Positions 45,061 through 53,534 of a DNA stretch of 64,000 nt are shown in pieces. The stretch spans positions 5,797 to 69,796 of the forward strand of contig NZ_LSLK01000100.1 of assembly GCF_002257705.1 (NCBI RefSeq), in the 5' to 3' direction. A program made the position numbers and the translations under genes. The notes under the pieces were generated by a model, which made no database searches, was not told the origin of the DNA, and saw nothing but the letters and a program-made list of their open reading frames with translations. Every line of letters begins with the position of its first letter. The first letter of the stretch is position 1. This stretch comes from Sporomusa silvacetica DSM 10669. Its GTDB lineage: Bacteria > Bacillota > Negativicutes > Sporomusales > Sporomusaceae.

Positions 45061-45280
45061 CTTCATATCAAATACTTTTATTAAACTATCCAAATAATTA
45101 ATTCACTTCAACAAATGCTATTAACATTTTCGCAGGATTTCTAATCCTAATTGAATAATACCATATATCTCTGGTCTTGCGTAGTGATAAATTTAATCAT
45201 TTTTATTGATCTTTTTTATCCTTTTACAATTAACCATAATAAAAAGAGGAAGAACGGCAATTTTTTTAAGGATATTACAA

Positions 45281-45305
45281 TGTCGCGGGGACAGGTCCAT
45301 TGACA
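45281..45305 (-). repeat. Lone 25-nt palindromic (REP-like) repeat
   Basis: This copy is in inverse orientation to the one at 36155 and has the outer stem changed to TGTCGCG, still folding around GGAC-AG-GTCC. It sits in the promoter region of purB. Confidence 0.8.
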
Positions 45306-45438
45306 CAGAATTTAGTTTTAGATAAGAATTTATTTAAGAGCATGGCATTCTAAGGCTGTAATGTAGTATACTAGGCATAGATTTTTACAGTAATTTCATA
45401 GATACTGTTAATTTTGAAAGAATGATGAGGGATAATTA

Positions 45439-46797
45439 ATGAGTATTAAATCGCTTACACCGCTGGAAGGGCGGTATGGAGCCATTACCCAGCCTTTGGG
45501 CGACTATTTTTCGGAATGGGCTTTAATAAAATACCGTATTCATGTAGAAGTGGAGTGGCTCATTGCCATGGCAGGCAATCCTGCTTTTGCTGAAATCCGC
45601 CAATTCACTCCGGAAGAAATTGTTTTTTTGCGCACCATTGTCAAAAATTTTGATGAACCAGCCGCGCTGCGGATTAAAGAAATTGAACGCACTACCAATC
45701 ACGATGTAAAGGCGGTCGAATATTTTCTCCGTGAGACCCTAGGCTCCATGTCTCTGACTGATGTACTGGAATTCATTCATTTCTCTTGTACTTCAGAAGA
45801 TATTAACAATCTTTCCTATGCGCTGATGCTTAAGCACGGCATCGAAAATGTCTGGCTGCCGGCAGCGGAAAATCTGGTACAGACCGTTACGGCTATGGCG
45901 GAAGAAGAAAAATCGATACCCATGCTGGCCCATACCCATGGACAAGCAGCCTCGCCCACAACAGTAGGCAAGGAACTAGCCGTGTTTGTCTACCGCTGGA
46001 ACCGCCAGTTAAAACAACTTCGTTCCCAGGAATATCTGGGCAAATTCAACGGCGCCGTCGGCAACTTCAATGCGCACAGCATTGCCTATCCAGAAGTAGA
46101 CTGGGAAGCTGTTTCCCGTTCCTTTGTCGAAGGCCTGGGATTGACCTACAACCCGCTGACAACCCAGATTGAATCTCATGACTATGTAGCCGAATCGTTC
46201 CATGTGCTTACGCGGTTTAACAATATTCTTCTGGATTTTGACCGCGATATGTGGCTTTATGTTTCCCTTGGCTACTTCAAGCAAAAAACAATTGCTGGCG
46301 AAGTGGGCTCTTCTACCATGCCACACAAAGTAAATCCCATCGACTTCGAAAACTCAGAGGCAAACCTTGGTCTAAGCAACGCAGTGCTTGACCATCTGGC
46401 CAACAAACTGCCTATCTCCCGTCTGCAACGTGACCTTAGCGACTCTTCGGCCCAACGCAATATTGGCACAGGCATCGCCCATTCCCATATTGCAATTACT
46501 TATACTTTAAAAGGTCTTAGAAAAACAGTAGTCAATAGAGAGGCCCTTGCCGTCGATCTGAATCATGCTTGGGAAGTTTTATCCGAAGCAGTGCAAACAG
46601 TGATGCGCAAACAAGGCCATGCCAATTCCTATGATAAACTGAAAGCCATTACCCGCGGCAAAGGCATCAGCGAAGAAGACATCAAAGCTTTTATAGAAAG
46701 TGTAGAATTGCCGGAAGCAGACAAAAAACGACTGCTAGCCTTGACACCGTCTCAGTACATAGGTATAGCCGCTTCCTTGGTAGAACATATAAAATAA
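45439..46797 (+). CDS. purB: Adenylosuccinate lyase
   Basis: This 452-residue enzyme of purine synthesis splits SAICAR and adenylosuccinate. Signatures are TNHDVKAVEYFLRE, FIHFSCTSEDINN, MLAHTHGQAASPTTVGKE (catalytic His) and the fumarase-superfamily loop GSSTMPHKVNPIDFENSE. Length and wording match the E. coli-type PurB (456) and not the shorter Bacillus type. ATG 45439 follows GATGAGGGA. It is monocistronic and ends in a strong terminator. Confidence 0.96.
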   Translation: MSIKSLTPLEGRYGAITQPLGDYFSEWALIKYRIHVEVEWLIAMAGNPAFAEIRQFTPEEIVFLRTIVKNFDEPAALRIKEIERTTNHDVKAVEYFLRETLGSMSLTDVLEFIHFSCTSEDINNLSYALMLKHGIENVWLPAAENLVQTVTAMAEEEKSIPMLAHTHGQAASPTTVGKELAVFVYRWNRQLKQLRSQEYLGKFNGAVGNFNAHSIAYPEVDWEAVSRSFVEGLGLTYNPLTTQIESHDYVAESFHVLTRFNNILLDFDRDMWLYVSLGYFKQKTIAGEVGSSTMPHKVNPIDFENSEANLGLSNAVLDHLANKLPISRLQRDLSDSSAQRNIGTGIAHSHIAITYTLKGLRKTVVNREALAVDLNHAWEVLSEAVQTVMRKQGHANSYDKLKAITRGKGISEEDIKAFIESVELPEADKKRLLALTPSQYIGIAASLVEHIK

Positions 46798-46810
46798 AAC
46801 AAAACCTGCA

Positions 46811-46843
46811 GAAAACCGACCTCGCTTGGGTCGGTTTTCTTTG
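46811..46843 (+). terminator. Terminator of purB
   Basis: GAAAACCGACC pairs with GGTCGGTTTTC around a 6-base loop, followed by a T-rich tail, 14 bp past the stop. Confidence 0.85.
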
Positions 46844-46905
46844 CTTAGAGCAGAATAGGAACGGCAGGCCAACCATTAAAGGGTCCTAGGCTTGGGTAGA
46901 GTAGT

Positions 46906-47343
46906 TTAGTAACTTATTAACGCGGCCAGTAATAAGCCGATTGAAGTACTTAAAAACGCAGACAGAATACCCACGGCAATATTGCCATTTGGAATTTCAC
47001 TGGTTACTTTGAAGGGAGTAATTAATTCGTAAAGATAAAAAATGATTACCTGAAACCCGATCCCAATACATCCCCATAAAGCTAAATCAATGATACTAAC
47101 AGAATGAAAAATGGCAGAAGCTAATACTAGAGAAAGACCAATAATTTTGCCGCCTATAGTGTATGCTGCAGCTTGGGCTGCAGCAGCTTTCCTGGGTGTA
47201 TTAACTTCATCACCCTCACTAATTATTCGAAATTCACTATAGGGGGTTATTTTCATAAAAAGAAACATACCTATTCCGAGGAGTGGTAAAGATATCCCCA
47301 AGTATAGCAAAAAATTAATTATATTTAGCCATTGACCTTCCAT
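46906..47343 (-). CDS. DUF350 membrane protein (YjfL-like)
   Basis: This 145-residue membrane protein has four hydrophobic helices arranged as two similar halves (LLYLGISLPLLGIGMFLFMKIT and later GNIAVGILSAFLSTSIGLLLAALIS), which is the DUF350 pattern. Its start overlaps the stop of the glutathionylspermidine-synthase-like gene as TAATG, so it is translated with it. In E. coli a DUF350 gene (yjfL) also sits with a GspS-like gene (yjfC). The function is unknown. Confidence 0.85.
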   Translation of the reverse strand: MEGQWLNIINFLLYLGISLPLLGIGMFLFMKITPYSEFRIISEGDEVNTPRKAAAAQAAAYTIGGKIIGLSLVLASAIFHSVSIIDLALWGCIGIGFQVIIFYLYELITPFKVTSEIPNGNIAVGILSAFLSTSIGLLLAALISY

Positions 47344-48599
47344 TATGTGTTTTCCCCCTTGTTATTAGCCATACGGATAGCCAAAAAATAGGATAAATCG
47401 TCTGTTATTCGGCCGCCAACCCTGGCATTAACAGCAGCAGCCTTACCGCCGATAAGAAATGAACCCCACAATAGAAACCCATCATAGCAACCTTTCAATG
47501 TTTCTACTTTTATTTGCTCAAGTTCAACACATTGCTGATAAATCATTTTTTGTTCCCAATACGATTTATTACTATCTTTGGCCGTTGCTATACCATCTGC
47601 ATTGTAAATGGTGACAGCACCGCCTTCTCGCCCCAAAACAGGCTTAACAACATAGTCAGTTTTACCCAAAAACCGGTTTTCCAGATACGTGGGTAACATA
47701 TAGGTGCCAATCACTTGCTGTTCTTGTGGCGTAAAGTACTCGCCGGTTTCATGCAAACTCCAGATTAGTGCCTGCAGTGCTTTTGTCTGCGCGAGCATAG
47801 CTCCCGGCTGATTAATTATTGCCAGCCTTTTTCGGGCTACCAGATCCAGCAAGTGTTCCCCGGTCGGGTAGCCATCCTGATCCTTTTCTTCACACATTAT
47901 GCCAATCGGGTGCAAACGGTACAAGACATCAATTGGCTTTAACCGCCCGCCGCTTGACCACCAGAGACGATCCTGGTAAATTCTAAGCTCCTTAAGTGGT
48001 ACAAAGCAGGCCGATAAGCCGGAATGCTTCATGAGAAAACGTGCCGTTCCCGCGTCCTCTTCATGCCAATCAAGGGCGCTAAAAACAATATTCTCCGTAT
48101 CATACCCCTGCGACTTATATTCGGCCATTATGGTGTCAAATGCATTGGCGATGGTTCCAAGCAAACCGGCGTTGACATCAGTATAACCGTAATACTCACA
48201 TATTCTGCCGTTAAGGTAAAAGGCCTCGACAATTCCGCCAGGTGTGTCGCTATTGAATTCTAACATTTTTAACCCATTAGCCGTTCGGGCAAAGTCAAAT
48301 CTGCCGATTGTGGTCGGGCAATGCGGCAAACTAGGAACACGAACGGCAGTAAATGATTTCGGCGGAATACCTAATTCCAACAGCAACAGATCACTGCCTT
48401 GCTGAAGAATTCTTATAGTCTTGGCAAAAATACCGCCCAATTGTTCGGTAGCATAGGCAATTTCTTCTAGTTCATTTTGGGATAATTGGCAGGTTGTAGC
48501 TAATGCATATTCCTGCCCGTACATAAAGTCCCAGGTAAAAATGTTTTCCTGCCTTATGCGGTCAAATAGGTCTGCCCTATGTTGTCTGTAACCGGTCAT
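47343..48599 (-). CDS. Glutathionylspermidine synthase-like ATP-grasp protein (YjfC/YgiC type)
   Basis: This 418-residue protein has the GspS synthetase-domain pattern: FDFARTANGLKMLEFNSDTPGG near residue 105, FSALDWHEEDAGTARFL, and the ATP-grasp part DYVVKPVLGREGGAVTIY with a late GSFLIGGKAAAVNARVGGRITDDLSYFLA. It lacks the amidase half of true GspS, as YgiC and YjfC do. It probably ligates an amine to a peptide or protein carboxylate; the substrate is unknown. ATG 48599 comes 1 base after the lipoprotein stop, with GGCGG upstream. Confidence 0.88.
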   Translation of the reverse strand: MTGYRQHRADLFDRIRQENIFTWDFMYGQEYALATTCQLSQNELEEIAYATEQLGGIFAKTIRILQQGSDLLLLELGIPPKSFTAVRVPSLPHCPTTIGRFDFARTANGLKMLEFNSDTPGGIVEAFYLNGRICEYYGYTDVNAGLLGTIANAFDTIMAEYKSQGYDTENIVFSALDWHEEDAGTARFLMKHSGLSACFVPLKELRIYQDRLWWSSGGRLKPIDVLYRLHPIGIMCEEKDQDGYPTGEHLLDLVARKRLAIINQPGAMLAQTKALQALIWSLHETGEYFTPQEQQVIGTYMLPTYLENRFLGKTDYVVKPVLGREGGAVTIYNADGIATAKDSNKSYWEQKMIYQQCVELEQIKVETLKGCYDGFLLWGSFLIGGKAAAVNARVGGRITDDLSYFLAIRMANNKGENT

Positions 48600-48600
48600 G

Positions 48601-48876
48601 TTAACCGCCACTGCCAAAACTATGACTGCCAATGCCGCCTTTAGGCGAGGAGGCTGTAGATATGTGACCGGAAGAGGTATCAGGGGATGAAGATGTTCTT
48701 ATCCCCGAGTCACCAAAATAACTATGGCCGGTGGAAGTACTCCCCATTGCTGCATTACAATCATCACAGTAACCGTCATGGTTACGATCAATATGAGTAT
48801 GTGAACTGCAGCCAGGAGTAAAAGCCAGGACGGTAGCCAAAAAAAGCCCCAATAATCGATCATCTTTAGATCCCAT
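48601..48876 (-). CDS. Small Ser/Gly-rich lipoprotein with a DxNxDGxC-CxxC motif
   Basis: This 91-residue lipoprotein has a signal peptide with lipobox FTPGC (Cys about residue 23). A compact HIDRNHDGYCDDCN motif follows that looks like a calcium loop merged with a Cys-x2-Cys pair, then a Ser/Gly/His-rich tail ending SFGSGG. Its position before the GspS-like gene parallels YjfM/YgiB (DUF1190) in E. coli, whose tails are also Ser/Gly-rich. It may be the substrate of the neighbouring ligase, by inference. Confidence 0.75.
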   Translation of the reverse strand: MGSKDDRLLGLFLATVLAFTPGCSSHTHIDRNHDGYCDDCNAAMGSTSTGHSYFGDSGIRTSSSPDTSSGHISTASSPKGGIGSHSFGSGG

Positions 48877-48887
48877 GCTGAATCCTC

Positions 48888-49331
48888 CTAATTCATAGGC
48901 GTGGCATAAACAATATATACTTTACGGTCTTCATCCAGCTCGGTTGAGGTTTTTCGCCACTCTTGACCCAGCCAATATAAAAAGTCGCTTTGCAAATATA
49001 GGAGCATATCCAAATTGTCTTTGGGCTCAAAAACGGCCACTTCCGGATAATAGCTACTATTTTCAAGAAATTGCCGCAGCTCTAACCGCAAGATATTTTT
49101 CGTGTTAGGCGGCTGAGGCAGACTATTATCCTGTACTTCAGCTTTTTTTACATAAATAACATAAGTTGTAATTTCTCTGGCACCAGAGATTTTTTCGTAA
49201 GTTACCGCATCTTTAACAAAATAATCACAGGCCAACCGGGCAATAATTTCTGAACAATCAATATTTTCATAATAGTATAGGATAGGGTAGCCTTCAACTT
49301 CACTTAGCAATCGGTATTCCAATTTAGCCAA
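48888..49331 (-). CDS. Conserved-looking protein of the GspS-like cluster, function unknown
   Basis: This 147-residue soluble, acidic protein has no signal peptide and no motif I recognise. It begins LEYRLLSEVEGYPILYYYEN and contains TYVIYVKKAE and FLYWLGQEWRKTS. The TTG start at 49331 lies 6 bases after GGAGGT; longer readings are not supported. It is the first gene of the four-gene cluster, where E. coli has yjfK (DUF2491), but I see no clear similarity and only note the position. Confidence 0.65.
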   Translation of the reverse strand: MAKLEYRLLSEVEGYPILYYYENIDCSEIIARLACDYFVKDAVTYEKISGAREITTYVIYVKKAEVQDNSLPQPPNTKNILRLELRQFLENSSYYPEVAVFEPKDNLDMLLYLQSDFLYWLGQEWRKTSTELDEDRKVYIVYATPMN

Positions 49332-49525
49332 AGTGGTACCTCCCAATCATCCCAATAGTTTTCGTTCCTTATCATCACTGTCAAAAAGGCAATGCAAAAA
49401 AATTATGTTATCAAATAAAGTCATTATTATACAATACGACAATACAGATTTCATTTCCTCTTTGTATGATGATAGGCGAAAAAATCACTTTGTATAACAC
49501 AAATTTCACCATAGGTGTATTTTTT

Positions 49526-51019
49526 CTAGCTATTGTTAAGGTTTTTCCGCAAACGTTTATCGCTGTACATCGCATCATCGGCTCTTTTTAGGGTCTCTTT
49601 CAATTCCTTGTCGCTTATAGCAAGGGCTGCACCAAAAGAAATTTCCACGGTTGGACCCGTTTGCTTCTGGTTAAACCGCTTTGCTTCCGCGCGAATTCTT
49701 TCTACCACTGCAGAAAATGCTGCTGCCTCGATCTCATAAAGGATTATGACATATTCATCGCCGCCAGTACGAGCAACCACATCTTCAGCACGGCAAACTT
49801 TTTTAATAATTTCGCCTGCACTTTTTATAAGCCAATCTCCTACAGCATGTCCCAGAATATCATTCACCGCTTTCAAATTATCCAGATCTCCAACAATAAT
49901 GCCAATAGGAAAACGCCTTCCACAGGCAGCATGGCTAAGTTCAACATCAATATACGCACGGTTATAAAGCCCTGCCAAAGGCTCGTGATTGCTATAGTAC
50001 AAAAGTCTCTCTTCTGCATTTTTTCGATCAGTAACATCGGTATGCGTACCGCTCATTCGGAGGGGATTGCCTTCCTGGTCTCTCACCATAACCATCGCCC
50101 GATCATAAATCCACTTATAAGTTCCATCCTTGGCAAACATCCTATATTCTAGTTCATGAAGAGGAGTCTTTCCTTTGAGGTGATTGTTGATAGACTGCCA
50201 GGCCATGAGACGGTCATCCGGATGTACAGAATCTTCCCACTGTTTCATAGTAGATTGTATTTCTTCAAACGAATAACCCAGCATTTCTGCCCATTGACGA
50301 TTTCGATTTACTTCGCCAGTTACAAGATTCCAATCCCAAAATCCTAGGCGGCTGCCCTCTAAGACGAAACGTAAACGCTCTTCACTTTCTTGCAGGGCTA
50401 TTTTCTCCCGCTTACGTTCGATAATATCCTGCTCAAGCCGTTGGTTGGTTTCCTCAAGCATCCGCCGTATAAGGCCTGTTTCGCCGATTGTGCGAACCAA
50501 AGAAGAGATAAACTCCATGATCTGTTTTATATAGTCATCTGAAAAAATAGGCACCTTGCTTAGCGCTGCAAGATAATGACTTTGGTCAAAGCCATACTCG
50601 TTGGCTTGTCGGATAAAAAACTCTTTATCAGGCACCTCAAATAAAAACTGTCCTATAAAAAAGTTGGCTACATGCTCATCGCGAATCAGAATGGGCATGG
50701 CAACATCAACCAAGCCGTTTTTACACTTATAGACCGTGAAAGCCTCGCCTAAACGCAACTGTCTCGCAAGAATGGTGTCGCTTTCTCGGCACCGGAACAG
50801 TGTTGTTGCATGAATGCGATGAAAACAAGTGCAGATTTCCTGCCAGCCTGTTTCAAGAATAATGTTTCCTTCCAAATCAAGAATCGCTGTCACGGCATTT
50901 GTGAAGCATGTAAATTTTTCACATACATCCCGCAGTTCGTCGATATTGACAACTTCCAATAAAGATCGTCTTGGCTTTAAGGAACTTATTTGTATTTCCA
51001 CACCGTTCTCTGTCCTCAA
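49526..51019 (-). CDS. PocR-PAS-GGDEF diguanylate cyclase
   Basis: This 497-residue cytoplasmic protein has a PocR ligand-binding domain (about residues 22-185, with CTCFHRIHATTLFRCRESD and the Cys-rich CKNGLVDVAMPI), a coiled coil and a PAS-3 domain (about 215-335). A GGDEF domain follows with RTGGDEYVIIL and the RxxD inhibition site (RAED) five residues before. PocR domains sense small molecules such as 1,2-propanediol in some systems; the ligand here is unknown. The start is TTG 51019 with AAAGGTGG upstream. Confidence 0.9.
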   Translation of the reverse strand: MRTENGVEIQISSLKPRRSLLEVVNIDELRDVCEKFTCFTNAVTAILDLEGNIILETGWQEICTCFHRIHATTLFRCRESDTILARQLRLGEAFTVYKCKNGLVDVAMPILIRDEHVANFFIGQFLFEVPDKEFFIRQANEYGFDQSHYLAALSKVPIFSDDYIKQIMEFISSLVRTIGETGLIRRMLEETNQRLEQDIIERKREKIALQESEERLRFVLEGSRLGFWDWNLVTGEVNRNRQWAEMLGYSFEEIQSTMKQWEDSVHPDDRLMAWQSINNHLKGKTPLHELEYRMFAKDGTYKWIYDRAMVMVRDQEGNPLRMSGTHTDVTDRKNAEERLLYYSNHEPLAGLYNRAYIDVELSHAACGRRFPIGIIVGDLDNLKAVNDILGHAVGDWLIKSAGEIIKKVCRAEDVVARTGGDEYVIILYEIEAAAFSAVVERIRAEAKRFNQKQTGPTVEISFGAALAISDKELKETLKRADDAMYSDKRLRKNLNNS

Positions 51020-51261
51020 GCACTCTACACCACCTTTCTTGCTACGTAATCTGCAAAATCCTTATTAGCATTGTATAATTTATAAATTCTACAAAATGAA
51101 AGCAAAACCTATATATTTAACAAAAACAATTGAAATCTTTCTGATTATGTGCACTGCCCATACATTAAAGTTCGTGCCTTTTGTCTCCCAGTTAACAACA
51201 AAACTCCTGCCAAATAAAACTCGGCAAGAGTCCTTGAACCGTCCCCTTCTCCCCGTGCGAA

Positions 51262-51732
51262 TTAATCCTCTGCAGGACAAACAATCTCAAACGACTGCCT
51301 GTAAACATACCCCCAATCACTATCCTGTACTACTTCCTCCAGATATTTGCCAGCGGTTATCTTATCTATCACCTTCCGCCAAAAGGCCCTTGCCGAATCC
51401 GCACCAGTAATCTGACGAACCTGCCATCGCCCTGGATGCTGTGAAAACACATAACTGGCTAAGGTTTGACCATACCCACTCATTCGTTTTCCAGGTATTA
51501 TATAAAATTCTGATACATCTTTCACTTCCCCCATATAAACAACCATAAAGCCAATTGGCTTCTTCTCATCATATAGTAAGTAACCAATATGTTCATGATC
51601 AATATCTGTCTGGATTTTGAACAATCCGTCCTCGTCTGGTATTTCATGGGTAAGTTTTGAAAACTCCGCTTCATATGCCTGGCTAAGATTATAATAAGCT
51701 TTACTATTTTCTTTTGAAATAGTATGAATCAA
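51262..51732 (-). CDS. GNAT-family N-acetyltransferase
   Basis: This 156-residue protein looks like a GNAT acetyltransferase: GYLLYDEKKPIGFMVVYMG, then VSEFYIIPGKRMSGYGQTLASYVF, which stands where the acetyl-CoA loop (R/Q-x2-G-x-G/A) is expected, and ARAFWRKVI. The substrate is unknown. The start, TTG 51732, has only a weak ribosome site and is uncertain. It stands alone in a region with repeat-like sequences. Confidence 0.7.
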   Translation of the reverse strand: MIHTISKENSKAYYNLSQAYEAEFSKLTHEIPDEDGLFKIQTDIDHEHIGYLLYDEKKPIGFMVVYMGEVKDVSEFYIIPGKRMSGYGQTLASYVFSQHPGRWQVRQITGADSARAFWRKVIDKITAGKYLEEVVQDSDWGYVYRQSFEIVCPAED

Positions 51733-51775
51733 CCATCATCATTCCCATCTAAATGTACTCTATTTATCTATACCT

Positions 51776-51912
51776 CTAGCAAATATTGATAGAAGGGATT
51801 ATCCACCCAAACTGTTTGTCCATAATTTGAATATCAGACCTGATCGCCTTAAAGATTGGATAACCAATGACTTCATGCCAGCCAGTACCGGGTTTAAGTG
51901 AATATACCCAGA
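51776..51912 (-). pseudogene. Unassigned coding remnant
   Basis: The minus strand reads as an open segment (KPGTGWHEVIGYPIFKAI... ending FGWIIPSINIC) with no start codon or ribosome site. It may be the tail of a lost gene next to the deletion chimera at 51920. I cannot name the family. Confidence 0.3.
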
Positions 51913-51919
51913 TAATTCC

Positions 51920-52141
51920 CTATATTTGAAAATGCCTAACAGCACTTTGCATTTCTTCAGCTAGATTTGCCAAAGCCTGGCTGGAGGCTGCAACCTCTTC
52001 CATTGATGCCAAATGTTCCTCGGTGTATCGTCCAGATAAAGTCGCTACATACCCCAACTTGATTGGTTGACTAAAATTGCACGAAACTAGTACTAATAAA
52101 TTTAGAAGCAAAATTGCGTATAAAAACGGCTTTATCGTCAT
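51920..52141 (-). pseudogene. Deletion chimera: lipoprotein N-terminus joined to chemoreceptor C-terminus
   Basis: This 73-residue frame begins with a good ribosome site (AAGGGGAAAGG) and a lipoprotein signal (LLLNLLVLVSC), followed by the opening of a periplasmic binding protein (QPIKLGYVATLSGRY). It then switches in frame to the very end of a chemoreceptor (ASMEEVAASSQALANLAEEM). No signalling or binding domain remains between. A large internal deletion, within one gene or across two, best explains it. It is probably non-functional. Confidence 0.65.
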
Positions 52142-52356
52142 AATCCTTTCCCCTTAACAATAAATTTATAGTATAAAATGTAACCCACTGCTCTTAACTA
52201 TTGTTACGAAGCTTTTTCAAAAATAGTTTCCAGCATATAGTAGGAGATATTAGTTACCACCTACTCTTAAAATCCTACTTATCAGTGCATATTTGGCAGT
52301 TCGCCAAATATAGTTACGTAGCCCTGCAACCAAGTAATTCAATATGCAGCGTGAAA

Positions 52357-52397
52357 AAATAGCCACAACTTACTTTTCCAGTAAGTTATGGCTATTT
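52357..52397. terminator. Orphan bidirectional terminator hairpin
   Basis: AAATAGCCACAACTTAC pairs with GTAAGTTATGGCTATTT (one mismatch) with A/T runs at both ends. No gene ends here now, so it may be left from a deleted gene. Confidence 0.6.
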
Positions 52398-53027
52398 TCT
52401 CTACCTAAAATAATATATCCTGCTATATTCTTACATACTCCAGCAATTTTCCCAGAAGAAGCTTTCCAAAAAACAAAATATAAAAATACCGTCTCATACG
52501 CAAGAAAGAAATCTTGCCCAGGTGACTTCTGGTATATTGTATTTTCTATATTTATCTTTCATAATATCATTTTTCGCAACCAATGATACGGTTCGCCGTA
52601 CTCGGGTATACGGCGAAATCCAAAATCAAGACTCGCTGGAACCGTCCCCGCGAGTCTCCTAGTTGATTAATACAAGGTATAATCTGTATCATCAAAGCGT
52701 ATCACGACGAAATAATTTATACGCCTGACTTAACGACAAAAATTATGAAGAAAAACAAATTTACGTTTTTTGGGTAAATATACCTATAAAAACCATATTT
52801 TCCAGTATGTAATATTGTTTAAAAATTTTGGAAGGAATTTGCTTGCTATTAGCGAAGTATACATGAAAATACTTTTATAGTGGCTATACGATGGACATTT
52901 GAGCTATTAACCTAAAACATCCTATAATTAATTGTCTATAATCGTATATCACAAAATCGGTAAAAAGGAGTAAAAATCAGAGAAACACGATATATAGGTT
53001 TCTTTGATATAAAAAGGAGGGTAAAAA
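52398..53027. other. Gene-poor region upstream of the 53028 gene
   Basis: No gene is supported. It holds two palindromes: TTCGCCGTA/TACGGCGAA at 52592-52617 and GACTCGC/GCGAGTC at 52630-52656 around GGAACCGTCCCC. The latter is REP-like but of a different sequence family from the RAYT repeats. The AT-rich end should contain the promoter of the next gene. Confidence 0.5.
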
Positions 53028-53369
53028 ATGATTCTTAACAATTGTGGTCAAATGACTATTAGCCAACAAGGCGATGGGGGAGAAATTAAATACGAATCAG
53101 GCTCCTTAACAACTCTTGTGGACTATTCAGTTGTTAGTACAGATCAGCAAAAAGTAGAAGGTACTATCGCCGCTCAAAAATATTGTCAGATTACTCCAAA
53201 TGGAAAACCACCTTACACAGTTAAGATGGGGTTTGGTGATTTCTCTCATTCAGTTACTCAAGAAGGAGTAGAATCATCGGATGTAGTCAGCTTTGTAATG
53301 ACTTGGCCTTGCGGTACCAGTTATAAAAATTACGGACCTCATATTTTCCTGAACAAGGCATCCTCATAG
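53028..53369 (+). CDS. Small protein of unknown function
   Basis: This 113-residue protein has no signal peptide or membrane segment. It is rich in Ser, Thr, Gly and Val with alternating hydrophobic residues, suggesting a beta-sandwich (TISQQGDGGEIKYESGSLTT, VDYSVVSTDQQKVEG, then VVSFVMTWPCGTSYKNYGPH). I do not recognise a family. A strong ribosome site (AAAGGAGGG) precedes ATG 53028. The next gene, on the same strand after 165 bp, encodes a TPR-glycosyltransferase-like protein, so this could be its substrate; that is only a guess from position. Confidence 0.7.
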   Translation: MILNNCGQMTISQQGDGGEIKYESGSLTTLVDYSVVSTDQQKVEGTIAAQKYCQITPNGKPPYTVKMGFGDFSHSVTQEGVESSDVVSFVMTWPCGTSYKNYGPHIFLNKASS

Positions 53370-53534
53370 AACAGCAAAACTTCGTATATCTGAAGAGTGT
53401 CCAAAAATAAAACCCTGAAAGTCTATATGGAAAGGGATGTGTACTTTTTAGCATTACGCTTACGTACACATTCCTTATTGTTAGTTTGCAACAGTCTCCG
53501 AAGACTTTTTGCTTTTAATTAAGGAGTGTTGATT

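Noticed and set aside
52344..52586. 80-residue plus-strand open frame
   Set aside because: It spans a terminator hairpin, has no ribosome site and has no recognisable motif.
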